64,000 bases of DNA from Liolophura sinensis (GCF_032854445.1 NC_088304.1:2480001-2544000); one strand, 5' to 3'. Positions 1-12,987 are shown, counted from the stretch's first letter. Notes: generated by a model from the letters alone, not told the origin. Made by a program: numbers and translations.

Positions 1-257
1 GCATTATATATTTTTCCGTATAGGATGGTTCGTATATGCATCCTCTGATAACAGGGACTACTTTCAATGTTTATATTCAAAGCACCCTCTACTGGGGATT
101 GTATTCTTTTCAGCACACAAAGAAACAACAATCATGGTCCCTCCAGCCTGAGAGGAAATCATGTCACATAATAAACATGAGTATTTCCCTCGTAAATGTT
201 TACTCAGTCGCGGTATCAAGCTTTGAATCAGCAAAATGATAATTCAAGATGATCAGT
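1..257. other. Non-coding stretch, no gene seen
   Basis: AT-rich sequence. The only open frame (36-239, plus) has no recognisable domain and no convincing splice sites, so nothing is called. Confidence 0.4.
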
Positions 258-445
258 GCTTATTTATTTGACTTATCTGATTGATGTTTTACCCTGTACT
301 CAACAATATCTCACTTAAGCCACTGCGGCCAGAATTATGGTGGGAGAAATCGGCCAGAGCCCGGGGAAAGTCATGATCATCCGCTTTTTGGTGGAAAGCC
401 TTCCCACGTTTGGCCGGAGAGGAAGCCACCATGGGCTGGACTTGA
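258..445 (-). repeat. SINE copy, lophotrochozoan tRNA-derived family (A)
   Basis: The (TTTA)n-type tail is on the left, followed by the conserved core (a diverged gttttaccctgtactcaac, then ggtgggag...ccggggaaa) and a diverged segment ending in a GAACTCACA-like B-box region. Tail-to-head order puts the SINE on the minus strand. It is one of many copies of the same core in this window, best seen in the complete copy at 26610-26814. Confidence 0.7.
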
Positions 446-3400
446 ACTCACAAGACGATAAATGAGTTCCAATTAAAATAGCTTTTTTTTTTTTTTTTAC
501 AACTTACTCCGCTGAACTCATGGTGTCTAAACTGCTATTGTTTAAACATTTACATGAGCCAGGACGGAGTGATGGTTGCCAGATGGTTACACATAGCTGG
601 TGAATTCCGGAAAACAATTTTCTCTTGTTCAAATGTCTTCATTTTTAATTTGACCTCTTACGTCACATTTTCATTGATCTGTAATTACCTGATTAAGATG
701 ATTTTCAACATACTTTCTGCACCTTATCATATCCTAAATTGCAAGAGATTACGGTGGGCAGTTCTCGGGGAGAAGATGTTTTCAGTCGTACATCACACTA
801 CAATATGGCCGCCAAACCGCATGACCCAGATAACTATAATTTATCTCATTCAACCTGCAATGTTATCGGGCAATAATACCCTGAAAACACAATACAAATA
901 TGCCCAGTATATGAAAGTTCAGTACATTAAGGAGTTTTATAAACCAACATGGAGACAAACCACGTGACCCTCGTAGTTCATTTTTAGTCTCCATCTATAA
1001 CTTTTTGACTTACTTACCACCTATATTTTCAGATTACTACCGACAGAGGAATATATTCTTTGGAGAATTTGATTACAACCTAACAATAACAATAGGGTTC
1101 CCAGCAAGCTGTTAGCACCCCTAATAATGCTAACACTTTCAAGAGGGTATCGCCCAGAGGGCCGATCCCCTAAAAACACACATATATTACTTACGATTTA
1201 TTAAACGTCACTGGTCCAGAATTACTGAAAATGTTTAGATCCCCTTACCTGAAAATGTTCAGCCGTTGTTAACATTATATACCTGCCATGTATCTAAGAC
1301 AGGTGTCGACTGGGCTATATACCGGAATCCGATAAAGTTTTTATAACCAATGTGCAGACCAATTCATTACCAAACGTCAGGAGATCTCGCGGTATAATAT
1401 GTATTAATGTATATATATTATTAGCCGTATCACAAGCGAAAGCAAAATATAGCTCTGATTTTTTTTTTCAAAATTAGTTCAAAATTAACTTTGGGTGTGA
1501 GCATTAGATTTGATATCATGTTTAAATTATTAAAGCCTGATAAATATGTAAATGATTTGCTAGATACTGTTAGGTATAACGGGTGTCGGAATGTCCATCA
1601 CCTGATTAAAGCTGATTTTTAATCAGATATGGTGCACGTATAACGGACCGCTGTATGAAAAGTAATCCCTTAACGTGTTAATAACGTCGATTATTAATAT
1701 TCACATAATAATGAACTTAATAAGGTATTATGTCACACGAACCTATACCACTGTACGTGTTTTTACACATTCTGTATAATCAGTTGTAGGATGAATGAAG
1801 AGAAAGTGGGCTGGGTCGTTAGTAACATTTTTAATATGTGCATGTTAGTTCGTTTTGCACAAGTTACCTGCGTATGTGTGACGACACAATGATTTATAAC
1901 TGATCACTGTCATTGTCCGCGCTCATGACATAAATTGATAAAACGTGAGCTATAGGTACAATTTTAGACACCCCAAGTTCATAAAAAACAATACAGCTTA
2001 ATTACGTGCTTTGGTCACGCTGAAAGGTTCAGTTATACAATTTCTTACTGACTCATTCAGTTCTCGTTAATCTTGTGCACTTATTAGATGCTAGTGGGGT
2101 GGCGGGGTGGGTGGGTGTTGGTGGCGTGGTGTGTGTGGGAGGGGGGTGGGGGCTGGGCGATGAAATAAATTTAAATAAAACGCTTTCCCGAGTGATGGTG
2201 GCTCGGGTCCAACCTGGGCTGACCATTGTTTAATAGCATTACATGAAGTAACAAATTTGCCAAACACGCGTCATCACAAATGTGGTAATGAACACCAGAT
2301 TACACACCTCGATCCATCGCCATTCATCAGGATACTTATGTTGATGTTTGTTTTGCCCTCTTTCTGTCCTCCATTCATAACACTGAACAGATTCTGATAT
2401 TATATCATTCCGGGATACATATCACATATCACAATAAAAAGAAGAAAAACTTTTGCCGTAATAAAGAATACGATTTTATTATGGACAAAATAAATATGGC
2501 ACATGTGTAAAACTGCCCCAGGTAAAACCCCTGTCTTCATAAATAAAAGTCCAATTTTTATGTTAAAAAGATTGTAAAATATAAACATAACCCGGGATTG
2601 TTTTTACATGACATAGACATGAATAATATTTAAATTATCGTCATATCTCTTTGAAAATAGTTCTGTTCAGTATAATCGTGAGCTTTGTCACAGAAACAGG
2701 CCCTTTGTAATTATTCAAACATACATCAGGTGTGTCAGTGGCTGAAAGATTAAAACGCTTTTACAGTAATTCAAAGTGAATAATTTTTAACTGTAAGCCT
2801 TGCATACTTTCAACACATGTTATTGTAACTGGGCGCTGTGGAGATATTTGTTCCTCATCCGATAACAAATTCCCAGTATTATCTTAGATTATAACTAACT
2901 ATCTGAACATTCCAGACAACATATTTAATTATCTGCTAATTTAGTTTGTCATTTAGTTTCATATCACAGTTGTTCCCCACAAAATATTACAATAACGATG
3001 CACATTCTAGATTGTAAACTGTCCATATTTAGCTTTGAACGAAACAAAAAGGGAAAATGAAACTAATGTTTGGACATCAAAAGTATAATTACACAAACTG
3101 TTACATAAAAACCTTTAAGAGAATATAATAATATCATATACAATAGCGTCAAGAAACTGAATGTGAAAGTCGCGTATATTGGAATGTATAAGGGGGGGGG
3201 GGGGTCATCGTAATGGTGTGTGAAAAGAAGATAAGTTACGCGTAGATAAGAAGGCTTCAAAGCAATAGTAAGCGTAAACTTACAGCTGATGTGGACTAAA
3301 TTAGACTAGCCAAAAATCTGTTCTTGAAATCACACCGTTTTGATTTGTCTGTTAAAATTAGAAATTGATGGCGTTAGGGCCTTGCTGGATTAAGAGTGCA

Positions 3401-3619
3401 CAAGTCTTTTGACACAATTATTATCAATAATTATGGTGAGGGTTATTATTAACAAACCCATTAAGTTCGTAGTGACACACGCACTGTCGTAATTAAAATA
3501 TCAGATCTTCACGAAAATATCACATTGTTACACGCTGTATAAATCTGGGGACAAAAAAAAACGACTATACATATGTCATGAGATCCTATTGCCTGTCAAT
3601 CACAAAAATAAATTCCATC
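446..3619. other. Gene-poor flank downstream of the peroxidase gene
   Basis: AT-rich sequence without a convincing coding region. It contains a G-rich tract at 2094-2158, a G homopolymer at about 3190-3204, and short imperfect palindromes, for example near 1604-1627. The 137-residue frame at 554-967 has no recognisable domain. No canonical AATAAA was found on the minus strand close to the peroxidase stop codon, so the 3' UTR end is not placed. Confidence 0.5.
2094..2158 (+). other. G-rich tract, possible G-quadruplex
   Basis: Several runs of three or more G separated by short loops (for example ggggtggcggggtgggtggg and ggaggggggtgggggctggg) fit the usual G3+ quadruplex pattern on the plus strand. 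It lies about 1.5 kb downstream of the peroxidase stop codon. Confidence 0.45.
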
Positions 3620-6600
3620 TCATAGCGGCTCTGCGCGACGGGGATCGCTGAAGATTGGCCCCGGGAAAGGTTTTGGCAATCCTGGAAACCCGAAAGGAAA
3701 GTCTATGCCGCCGCCACAGCCCTTGAAGTCCAGTTGTTTTCCGGAGCCAGGGCAAGTTTTCCCACAGGCGTTCCTAGGTGGGTTCGTGCACTTGCGTGTC
3801 CTCGTTCGGGACCCCGCGACACACTTTGAGTATACACTCCACGACGACCATCCGCCATCAACACAGTCAGACCACTGGTTCAGATCTACTTCGGGTAAGC
3901 TTGAGCACTTGACGTTGGGATTGCTGTTAAGATGTAAAAAAAATAAATTTAATAAAACAACGTAGCTCTTCAGCTTAATACAGACATGCAAATTATTAAT
4001 TATTTTGACGATTTAACCTGCAGATGGTTGTAGATAACTAATCAGATAAATAAATAAATTATGACGATTTGCTTGCTATCGCACAGACAAATATTTATGA
4101 TAATGAATGTTATGGTTTAATGTAAAAGGGAGAACGATGCACACAGTCATCATCTTTTAAGAATTTTAAATCACTCTCGACTACATCGTATCTAAATCTA
4201 TGTATAGGCATCTGAAATATCTAACATGCTGCAAAACTTGTCTGGTAGTAAAATTTTAAATGAAAACTATAATTTCTGGTACATGTGCCTAGCTTTCATA
4301 TTTAGTCCGTGGAACTGTACTATGAAGGAGGACACAGTTAATTGAGGAGGTAAAGCGGCAATGTCATCCGACGTGAAAAACTCCAGACGAAAATTAACTT
4401 TAACATGTTCGATACCACTGAACCCTAGGTTATCACAAGATAAGCGGCGATTAGTTTGCATGCATTTTAGTCTGTTTCAAGAGAGCTTTAAATGAAATTA
4501 TAAACCGAAATATTTTGTAAAATGGTTTTTATCAATAGCGTAAATACCCATTGTTGTATTTGTTAGCATTGCGCACTCCTAAATCAGTATCACCCTTAGC
4601 ACTGTCACAATGTATATGCCATTCTGCACACTTCCAAACGATACGACATCATCTCTGACACTCACCTGGAGGACAACTCCTCCAAGACATCTCTGGGAAG
4701 AGAGGTGATTTCGGTGTTATCACAGATAATCCTGGCCAGGCTTGTCTTCCGGATCTCGTTAAGTTGTTCTGCAAAACGATTGAACAAAAAACGTAAAAAC
4801 CACAACCCTTTTTTAATGAGACCTGCTCTCAGAGTGGAATGGTCTTTAAATTGAGCACAAGAAAGATTTGACAAGCCAGAAATGGAACTGTTTTCAAACC
4901 TCACAGAAATGGCTTTTTTTATCTCTGGAACTTGGGCAATCATTGTCCATACAATTTCTATACAACTATCATTCCAACCAAATACCTTTCTACAGTTCTC
5001 TTTAAGTTTCAAAAATTTTAATATTTTCTCCAACTTACCGATTTTGAATTTTGCTGCAGCATCGTTGGTTTCATAGTAGAACCTATCAGCGTGTTTCAGT
5101 ACCCAGAACTGTCGTCCAATCAGACAAGCTCCTGTTGGTCCCACAGCGCGGCCCTCTAAGGGGGTCTCAGTGACGATTCCTGTCCACAAGTCGATGTCAT
5201 CAGGGTGGCTGAAGAGTAAGAACACACAAGTTAAGTCTCTTGTCTCTGAATTCCGCCTAGCTCATGTTTTAGGAGCATCAGGCCTCAGCTAAATCAACCA
5301 GATGAGTAAAAAAATTGATACCCATTTAGTTGTCGGAAAATCCTGACTTGCCATGAAAAGACTTCCTGGATGAATAAACCAAAATAGACATATCATCCGA
5401 GAAGAAAAACATTGAAAATTTATTTACAATAACAGTTTACAATATTTTGTAAACTGTTATAATATTGTACATTTTACCATAAGCTCGTACACATGATTGG
5501 TGTGTTCCATGCTTATTGCTGCACAGTTATTAAGAAACACACAGTAAGTCTTCGCATTGGTCTAATGTTACTGTATGTTAAATGTGATGACAATGCAGCA
5601 TTTTGGATAAATCTACACCAGTGACGTCCAATAAATTACAACTAACATCGCATTATTTTTACATAATTCTGCTTAAGCCATGATGTGTGCTAAGGGAACG
5701 TGAAAGATGCTATTACTTACATGAACAAAATAAGCCCTGATAAACTGACAAAAGTTCGTGTTTCAACGGTTACGTGTGAGCATTTGTCAGCTCTTTCACG
5801 ATTCTCTGGTTTTACTCTCTATGTAGCATGCCTTTAATTATATTTGTAATAAAAGCCAGTCATACCTGTATACGCTTTCCAAAAGAGCGGCAACAGCAGA
5901 GCTATGGTCGATTAGTCCTCCAGGACCGGCTTTGAAGGAAGCGGCGGGAGTCAGTTTGCACCAGAGTCTCCAGATATTATAGCTGCCAATGCCGTGGTCA
6001 CGTCCTCGCTGAATGTTGGTGGCGGCGAGATCAATGCCGGTTCCGGGAGCCCTCTCGAAAAGATGATTGGTGAGCTGTGTGGTCATGAGGTTGTCTGTTG
6101 TCTGTTGGTTATGGGTGTACAGATCCTTGACCAGGAAGGAAGGTCCCTTAGAGCTCTGGTACATTAGTGATGGATTCAGGAAGTGGTCTTTAAAGAGGTT
6201 TCCTGCAGCCACGTGATCTCTGACGGTGCTGTGGCCAAAACGGTAACCCGCGGCGGCAAATCCGTTACGAATGGCAGGGTTGAAGGCAGGGTTGTAACCC
6301 GTAAAGTACGTTCCCTTGGGCTGAGCAGCGAAGCCAAATCTAGATGCGAAAGTGTTTCCTAAAATCGTTGGCAGATACTCGTTGTAAGTCACGTGTTGGA
6401 TCTCGGCGCCAACGATCTTTCTGGCTTCCTGGAACAGGCGCTCATCGTTCCATGAAGGATTCAGGGTCTTCAGTTCTTTCGCGATGCGGTTGTGCTCTCT
6501 CAGGAAGATCGTGTGTAATGTCATCAGGCCAGGTTGCTGGTTGGCACGAACGTCACCTTAAAAACAACAGATTATGTTACTCAGCATTTTAGCTACTTAT

Positions 6601-9600
6601 TTATTTCTTTGTTGCTTAACAGCATATTCGAAACTTTTTCAGATATAATGTGGTGGTCATTTGGGGGGGGGGAGGCAGGGAGGTGGGGGGAGGGCTGTAG
6701 TAAAATATAATGTTCCATGCATCTTTTCCTTGTAACTGAAACTGTTGACAGCTTCTCTTTGTGTGAATCCTTTGAATTTCTTGTTTTATAGTTTTTTTAT
6801 TTTAATTAGGAAAGTATATGCATTTATTTACTACCAGACAAGGAAACGTTAAATATCCTGTAAATGTGTTTATGTATGAACAGTTACCTGCTTTGAAGCA
6901 ATGTTGCGATCCCGAGCTGCGGCAACCTGCTGTCCCCGTAGCTGAGGGATTCTGAAGAGGTAGATCTCCATTAGAGCTTGGTGTAACCTTGAGAAGACCT
7001 GGGAGAGAAAACATGCATTGACAACATGTTTGAAAGACTACCTCGGGGACTGACATATTAGAATGGACTGACTAATAAAACATTTAAAACCACAAACCAA
7101 TTTCATATTTATTAATATATATATGATTTATGATCTTCTTAGTACATGACCGTATACCGGCACACTTAGTACATGACCGTATACCGGCACACTTAGTACA
7201 TGACCGTATACCGGCACACTTAGTACATGACCGTATACCGGCACACTTAGTACATGACCGTATACCGGCACACTTCAGCGTTTTATATCAACAATTATAT
7301 TAGACATCAAACAATGAAAATAGTTTTCTAAAACGGTATCACACAAGTACTTTGTTTCCCAACGATTCTTGGTCAATACAATAGGTGATTCTTAGCCTTT
7401 TACCGTTATATCATAAATATGATTTGTTGTTTGCTAAACGATTGGCTGATCTCTTACCATCTCTCTTTAGTCTGACGTCATTCATGGTTTTTGTGTCACT
7501 TCCGTACACTGTGGAGGCATCGATGTAATGTGTTACCTGGTTCAGCTGCTCTCGGAAACCTGTGAGGCAAATTAAGAAACTTAAGCCACTGACTGGTTGA
7601 GAAAAATAATTAGATAAAAGATTATCCCAAAGTTGCCAAAGAACTCCTGTTTTCAAACTGGTAAGTATTTCTTGACAGGTTAGAAGGACGTAATTGCTTT
7701 CAGCCGTTAACTATCAAAGCTTTATTGTTTTAAATTTAAAATTTTCTGCATGCAGATGTACAGATAAAAAGTTTCCAATTCAACGTGTGTCTTGCCATAA
7801 TATCAATGTGTGTCTAGCCATAATATCAACGTGTGTCTTGCCATAAGATCAATGTGTGTCTTGCCATAATATCAACGTGTGTCTTGCCATTATATCAATG
7901 TGTGTCTTGCCATAATATCAATGTGTGTCTTGCCATAATATCAACGTGTGCCTTGCCATAATATCAATGTGTGTCTTGCCATAATATCAACGTGTGTCTT
8001 GCCATAATATCAATGTGTGTCTTGCCATAATATCAACGTGTGTCTTGCCATAATATCAATGTGTGTCTTGCCATAATATCAATGTGTGTCTTGCCATAAT
8101 ATCAATGTGTGTCTTGCCATAATATCAACGTGTGTCTTGCCATTATATCAATGTGTGTCTTGCCATAATATCAATGTGTGTCTTGCCATAATATCAACGT
8201 GTGTCTTGCCATAATATCAACGTGTGTCTTGCCATAATATTAATAACAAAAGATTCAGTAGCAAATCCCTTTCAGCCCGCAATTCTCTAAAGCGTGCTTA
8301 AATTGATAAATGTATAATTTGAGAACTTTCACTGATGATCACTAAAATGCAGATTTATATGATGTCTTCTGTGTGAAAGAATAATAACAACAATATATAC
8401 TTTGAATCTGTGAAATTTTTGATTCCCAATTAAAATATTACTGGCCATGAAAATCTTACCTAAATCACAGTTGATGTCTGGGGTTGCTGAAGCCCTGACG
8501 AAATTCATGCATGTTCTCCCGTGCTTTCCGAAGAAAGGATCGTTCTTAGGCAGTTCGATTGGAAAACAACCCAGTCTATAAAAATAAAATACATAACCAC
8601 TCTGTAAATACAGCTTAAAGTTGTATCGGAAAATAACCGATTCGACAGAACAACTTTAACTATGGTAATAAATAAATTTATTTAATGGATTGTTGATTAA
8701 CTACACACACAACAAAAGTCCACTTTTGTGATAAATTAAGAATAAGAAAAAATCATTTAAATCAACCTAAAAATCGATAATGTGGCACTCTAAGCTAGTT
8801 AACGGGTCTCTGTAAGTGATGGGTTTTTCTGTATTTTAATTCTCCAAAATGAAGAGCACTAGGTTTTATTCGTGTATCTTACCTTTTTTTGAATGGGCTG
8901 TTGTCGACGCTACCATCAGCCTTGCAGCATGACAGACGTATTCGGTTATAACCTGTAATATGCAACATTTGAAAGCTTTAAAAAGCAAGATAAATCAAAA
9001 AAAATAAAATAAAATACTTTGTGCCTGGAGGCAAAATCGTATCTGGGTGAAAATATCTAATATCTTATTTTATGTATAGGCTTACAGGAGCTAGTATGTC
9101 AGGAAGTTGTAACTGGCGATATATACTTTTATTTACATTTAGAATTCAAGAATATTTCACTAGAAGAATATATGATGGCGGCTTATTACCATGAATATTT
9201 GTCCGTATTGTAGCAAGTAGATCGGAAGATGCAAGTATATTTTAAACTGACCAACTACCCCTTCTGTTCCACTCTTTTTACACTGCATAGTTTTTAAAGA
9301 GATGCTCCAGTTGCAAAATCAATGATTTTGTTTTCATCTTACACGGACGACTACAGCATGAAAAATAAAACCAGCACAGCGACGACAGTGTGATAGTTGG
9401 TAAATGGTCACATGCCTCTTGTCAGTTCGCGCATGTTATGTTTTATGGAATTCTGTTCGGGTTTTATTAGACGACCCCTATATACGACCAGGATATTCGA
9501 CAGTTCATTTATACCTGTTCACCTGCTATATACGGTAAGTATTTTGACATATGGTGCCAGTACTGTTCCAGATGGTTTCCTCTAAGTTCAGGGGTTGGTT

Positions 9601-12600
9601 TCATGAGGCTCACTTAGCTAAGTAAGCCATTAACTACCATGACTGCGTGTGTTGTACAGATATAAAATGCACTTAAAGATAGACCTAACACTAAGTAGGC
9701 CTCATGAAAACGGCCCCAGTTTATGGTTTCTCCCACAACTTGAGTAGCGTTATGAACAGGAAATATTCTTGGGGAAAGGGAGGTGGAGGTCATCAGTTTT
9801 CTTACCTGACGACAATGTATTTTGGTTTACATCATGGCTGATAAGCTGGCCGAATTCCATTGTCAAGTGGGTGATATCTGGGTGCAAATTAGCTACTGTG
9901 CTTTTCTTGTGCACCTCTGTGCTGAGTACACGAGCATTCGGAAGAGGCTTGCCGGAAACGGCCTTGCTTCTGGGCGTCTGAATCCCTGTAATTAAAAAAA
10001 AAGAAGGATCAATCAACCATTTAGTTTGGGGATAACATATTTTCAACCCGACTTTTCGTCACTCGCTTTATATACATCTATGGTTAGCAAATAAACAGGC
10101 GCCTTTTGCGAAAATGCTATAACTTGTTTTATTGTGACACTATACCTGATATCTGTCCCTCAGTACATGGTAAACAATTTCTTCCTGACATATTCCAATT
10201 AACTTTCCCAGCGTTTAAACCAAAAGATAAGCTTATTCAAAAGCAGAGTTAAATTTTTTTTGAAATTCGGAAAACCGTAGTTTAAACATGGAATACTTAA
10301 ATTCTTTTCATTTAGTTACATCTTTAACCATGCAGGACGACTGTTAAAATTAAAAATTTTTTGGTGTTAATAGATCTTGCTTTGGAGACTTGCTAGTATT
10401 TGCTAAAACAGGTACTTAGGTTCTAAGTATGTATATTAGATCTAACCACATTTTGTCGATGTATGGTATAGCTCTTACTCACCATCGTCATATTGGGGCA
10501 CCAAAAACCTGTCAAAGGGTGTATTGGCCCTCCCCCAGATAGGATTGGCCAAATTATTACAAGAGCCATCAATTGTTCGATATTTGGAGTTTGCGTCACA
10601 CTTGATAGCTACATTGAATGGACATCTTTTTAGCACGGGCCGAAATGATCTCAACCCTTTCAACCCTTCACCGTTCACATTAAGTCTGGAAATACAAAAT
10701 TTAATAAGCAAATCAGTATGGTGCTGTACTATGCACGTAACGAAGGTGGATATGTAAATAATATTAATGGTGATGACGGCTTTAAGTTACGGGCTTTAAG
10801 TTACGAGCTTTAAGTTACGGGCTTTATTATCCATATCTGACAAAGAGCAGTGTACATGTAGTTTGCCCATTTTCTTCTACTTAATGTTGACCAGTGCCAT
10901 ATAAGCTAAAAATTCTTCTACTCAATGTTGACCATTGCCATATAAGCTAAGTATTCTCCTACTCAATGTTGACCAGTGCCATATAAACTAAGCATTCTTC
11001 TACTGAATATTGACCAGTGCCATATAAGCTAAGCATTCTTCTACTTAATGTTGACCAGTGCCATATAAGCTAAGCATTCTTCTACTTAATGTTGACCAGT
11101 GCCATATAAGCTAAACATTCTTCTACTTAATGTTGACCAGTGCCATATAAACTAAGCATTCTTCTACTCAGTGTTGACCAGTGCCATATAAGCTAAGCAT
11201 TCTTCTACTTAATGTTGACCAGTGCCATATAAGCTAAACATTCTTCTACTTAATGTTGACCAGTGCCATATAAGCTAAGCATTCTTCTACTTAATGTTGG
11301 CCAGTGCCATATAAACTAAGCATTCTTCTACTCAGTGTTGGCCAGTACCATATAAGCTAAGCATTCTTCTACTTAATGTTGACCAGTGCCATATAAGCGA
11401 AACATTCTTCTGCTTAGTGTTGACCAGTGTCATATAAGGTAAGCATTCTTCTACTCAATGTTGACCAGTGCCATATAAGCTAAACATTCTTCTACTGAAT
11501 ATTGACCAGTGCCATATAAGCTATGCATTCTTCTACTTAATGTTGACCAGTGCCATATAAGCGAAATATTCTTCTACTTAATGTTGACCAGTGCCATATA
11601 AGCTAAGCATTCTTCTGCTGAATATTGACCAGTGCCATATAAGCTAAGCATTCTTCTATTTAATGTTGACCAGTGCCATATAAGCTAAGAATTCTTCTAC
11701 TTAATGTTGACCAGTGCCATATAAGCTAAGCATTCTTCTACTTAATGTTGACCAGTGCCATATAAACTAAACATTCTTTTACTTAATGTTGACCAGTGCC
11801 ATATAAGTTAAGCTTTCCTGAATGCTACTCTCTACATGTGTTATAACAGAATACATTCTAGCATCACTTAGACAAGAGACTTTCTGTTAAAATTAAGATA
11901 AGTTTTTGAGTGTTCCTTAACCATTAAAACAAATTCTTAAATAACAGGAATGCGTGTAAATGTCACAAAAAACTGAAATGTGACATGCAACTTTAAATTC
12001 ATAACAGTTTCGCAGCGACAGGGTATGCAACGCATTTATAATGCTAGGTTAAACCTATCTTAAGTATTAGGAATATGTAACACTTTACAAAGTGTTTAAA
12101 AATCATATTAATACTTAAAAATGTAGAGGGATTAGCATTGGCGTTTAATAAAGTTGCACGTGAATATATTCAATTTATAAATACTATTTCACGGAACATT
12201 TCACCAGAAATTGATCTGGTGATTAGGTATGAAAGAAGGTTTGTTCAAAATCCAACTGGGTTGTCCTGCCCAAGTTTAATTGACTAAGCGACTAACGGAT
12301 TGCTACATATACTCACCGCTTGGCAGCTGTGGCGCTGGCCTGGAGGAATGCTTCTCCGGCCTGTGCGATCTCCTGAGCTTCGGAATTGACCAACAGGTGA
12401 GGACCGAATGCCGTAGATTCCTGGGCGGCTTTACTGGTTTTGCTGTCTGCAAAATAACAAACGTAATTCAGTATAGTATTCCTTTAAAGGAAAAGAAAAA
12501 CAACAATGACAACCATGCCTGAATTTTAATGTTTGTAATAAAGATGGCGTCTACTATCAAACTAACATCGTTTTATTTCATTTTCGAGACATAGGGTTTT

Positions 12601-12987
12601 TTCTAACATAGGTAGACTTTAACATTTATGGCTTACTTTCGCCGTTTAGTAGGAAACAGTTTCCTTTCTGAGCAAGTCCCTATCCAGTCAGAAATTAAAC
12701 TTACCTTCTACCAAAGCCCTTTGAAACTCCTGTGCAGCTTTACTCTGGACGGATTCAATAGATTTAAGAAAGTTAGGAGTGATGGACTTCTCAAGAGCCG
12801 CTCGCCCAGGTGTCTCAAGATTAGGTCCCCCGGCAATCTTATTAAGCACCGGGAGTTGTGAGATGCTTTTGGCAGCTTCCTCCAAACGCGTCACGGAAAA
12901 ACGTGACACTTTGTTAGCGACGCCTTGACTGCTGGCTGCACACGCCAGCAGCGCGACTGCAATTGTCACGCACAAGTTCCGATTCAT
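3620..12987 (-). CDS. Secreted animal haem peroxidase with C-terminal thrombospondin type 1 repeat, 12 coding exons
   Basis: Exons, 5' to 3': 12987-12705, 12446-12317, 10685-10483, 9985-9806, 8952-8883, 8575-8460, 7559-7458, 6998-6888, 6556-5866, 5208-5039, 4768-4666, 3923-3620. All introns are GT-AG and the phases agree; total 2463 bases, 820 residues. The start is the first Met after an acceptor (12989-12988), followed by a hydrophobic signal peptide ending near AASSQ. Residues ~25-165 look like a propeptide. The peroxidase domain begins near [16 protein letters not shown]. Distal His256 is in GQLISHDV, catalytic Arg402 in [11 protein letters not shown], proximal His507 in YRFGHS; YGSD, REHNR, RGRDHG and ARIICDN follow. 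The family oxidises halides, phenols or proteins with peroxide. A WSSWS...RTRTRKC repeat and a Gly/Pro-rich tail end the protein. Ser255 and Gln405 replace the usual haem-ester Asp and Glu. A role in extracellular-matrix crosslinking or immunity is inferred. Confidence 0.93.
4769..5038 (-). other. Intron of the peroxidase gene that is in frame and stop-free
   Basis: The intron between coding exons 10 and 11 is 270 bases (90 codons), starts GTAAGT and ends TTTTGCAG, and has no stop in the reading frame, so exon-intron-exon is one open frame from 5225 to 4662. Family alignment strongly favours splicing: the spliced join gives the usual EQLNEIRK...ARIICDN context. The extra 90 residues look like intron translation, not a domain. 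Confidence 0.8.
5429..5460. other. Perfect 14-bp inverted repeat with 4-base loop
   Basis: ataacagtttacaa at 5429-5442 is followed by tatt and its exact reverse complement at 5447-5460. It lies in the intron between coding exons 9 and 10 of the peroxidase gene. No function is assigned. Confidence 0.7.
6661..6699 (+). other. G-rich tract in a peroxidase intron
   Basis: A long G run followed by gaggcagggaggtggggggaggg lies in the intron between exons 8 and 9. On the transcribed strand of the gene it is C-rich; quadruplex potential is on the plus strand. Confidence 0.4.
7139..7273. repeat. 27-bp minisatellite, 5 copies
   Basis: Unit starts ttagtacatgaccgtatacc and ends ggcacac, repeated five times with no visible differences, in the intron between peroxidase exons 7 and 8. 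The perfect identity suggests recent expansion. Confidence 0.95.
7780..8240. repeat. 24-bp minisatellite, about 19 copies
   Basis: Unit of the form aa(t/c)gtgtgtcttgccataa plus tatc. Most variation is one T/C position. It lies in the intron between peroxidase exons 6 and 7. Confidence 0.95.
10776..10824. repeat. Short 15-16 bp tandem repeat, about 3 copies
   Basis: gctttaagttacggg-type units are repeated head to tail in the intron between peroxidase exons 2 and 3, just 5' (on the plus strand) of the 41-bp array. Confidence 0.75.
10866..11815. repeat. 41-bp minisatellite, about 23 copies
   Basis: Unit contains cttaatgttgaccagtgcc, then atataagctaagcattcttcta. Copies differ by point changes (gac/ggc, agc/aac, aagc/aagg). 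The array fills more than half of the intron between exons 2 and 3 of the peroxidase gene. Confidence 0.95.

Noticed and set aside
554-967. 137-residue plus frame
   Set aside because: No domain, low-complexity AT-rich composition and no splice context; chance frame.
4662-5225. Single 187-residue exon of the peroxidase gene
   Set aside because: Contains good donor and acceptor sites in frame; removing 270 bases restores the family-typical sequence, so it is treated as two exons and an intron.
7139-8240. CRISPR-like direct repeats
   Set aside because: Units are head to tail without unique spacers, and the genome is animal; these are minisatellites.
12280-12522. Plus frame over peroxidase exon 2
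   Set aside because: Shadow of the minus-strand exon, which joins in phase to both neighbours.
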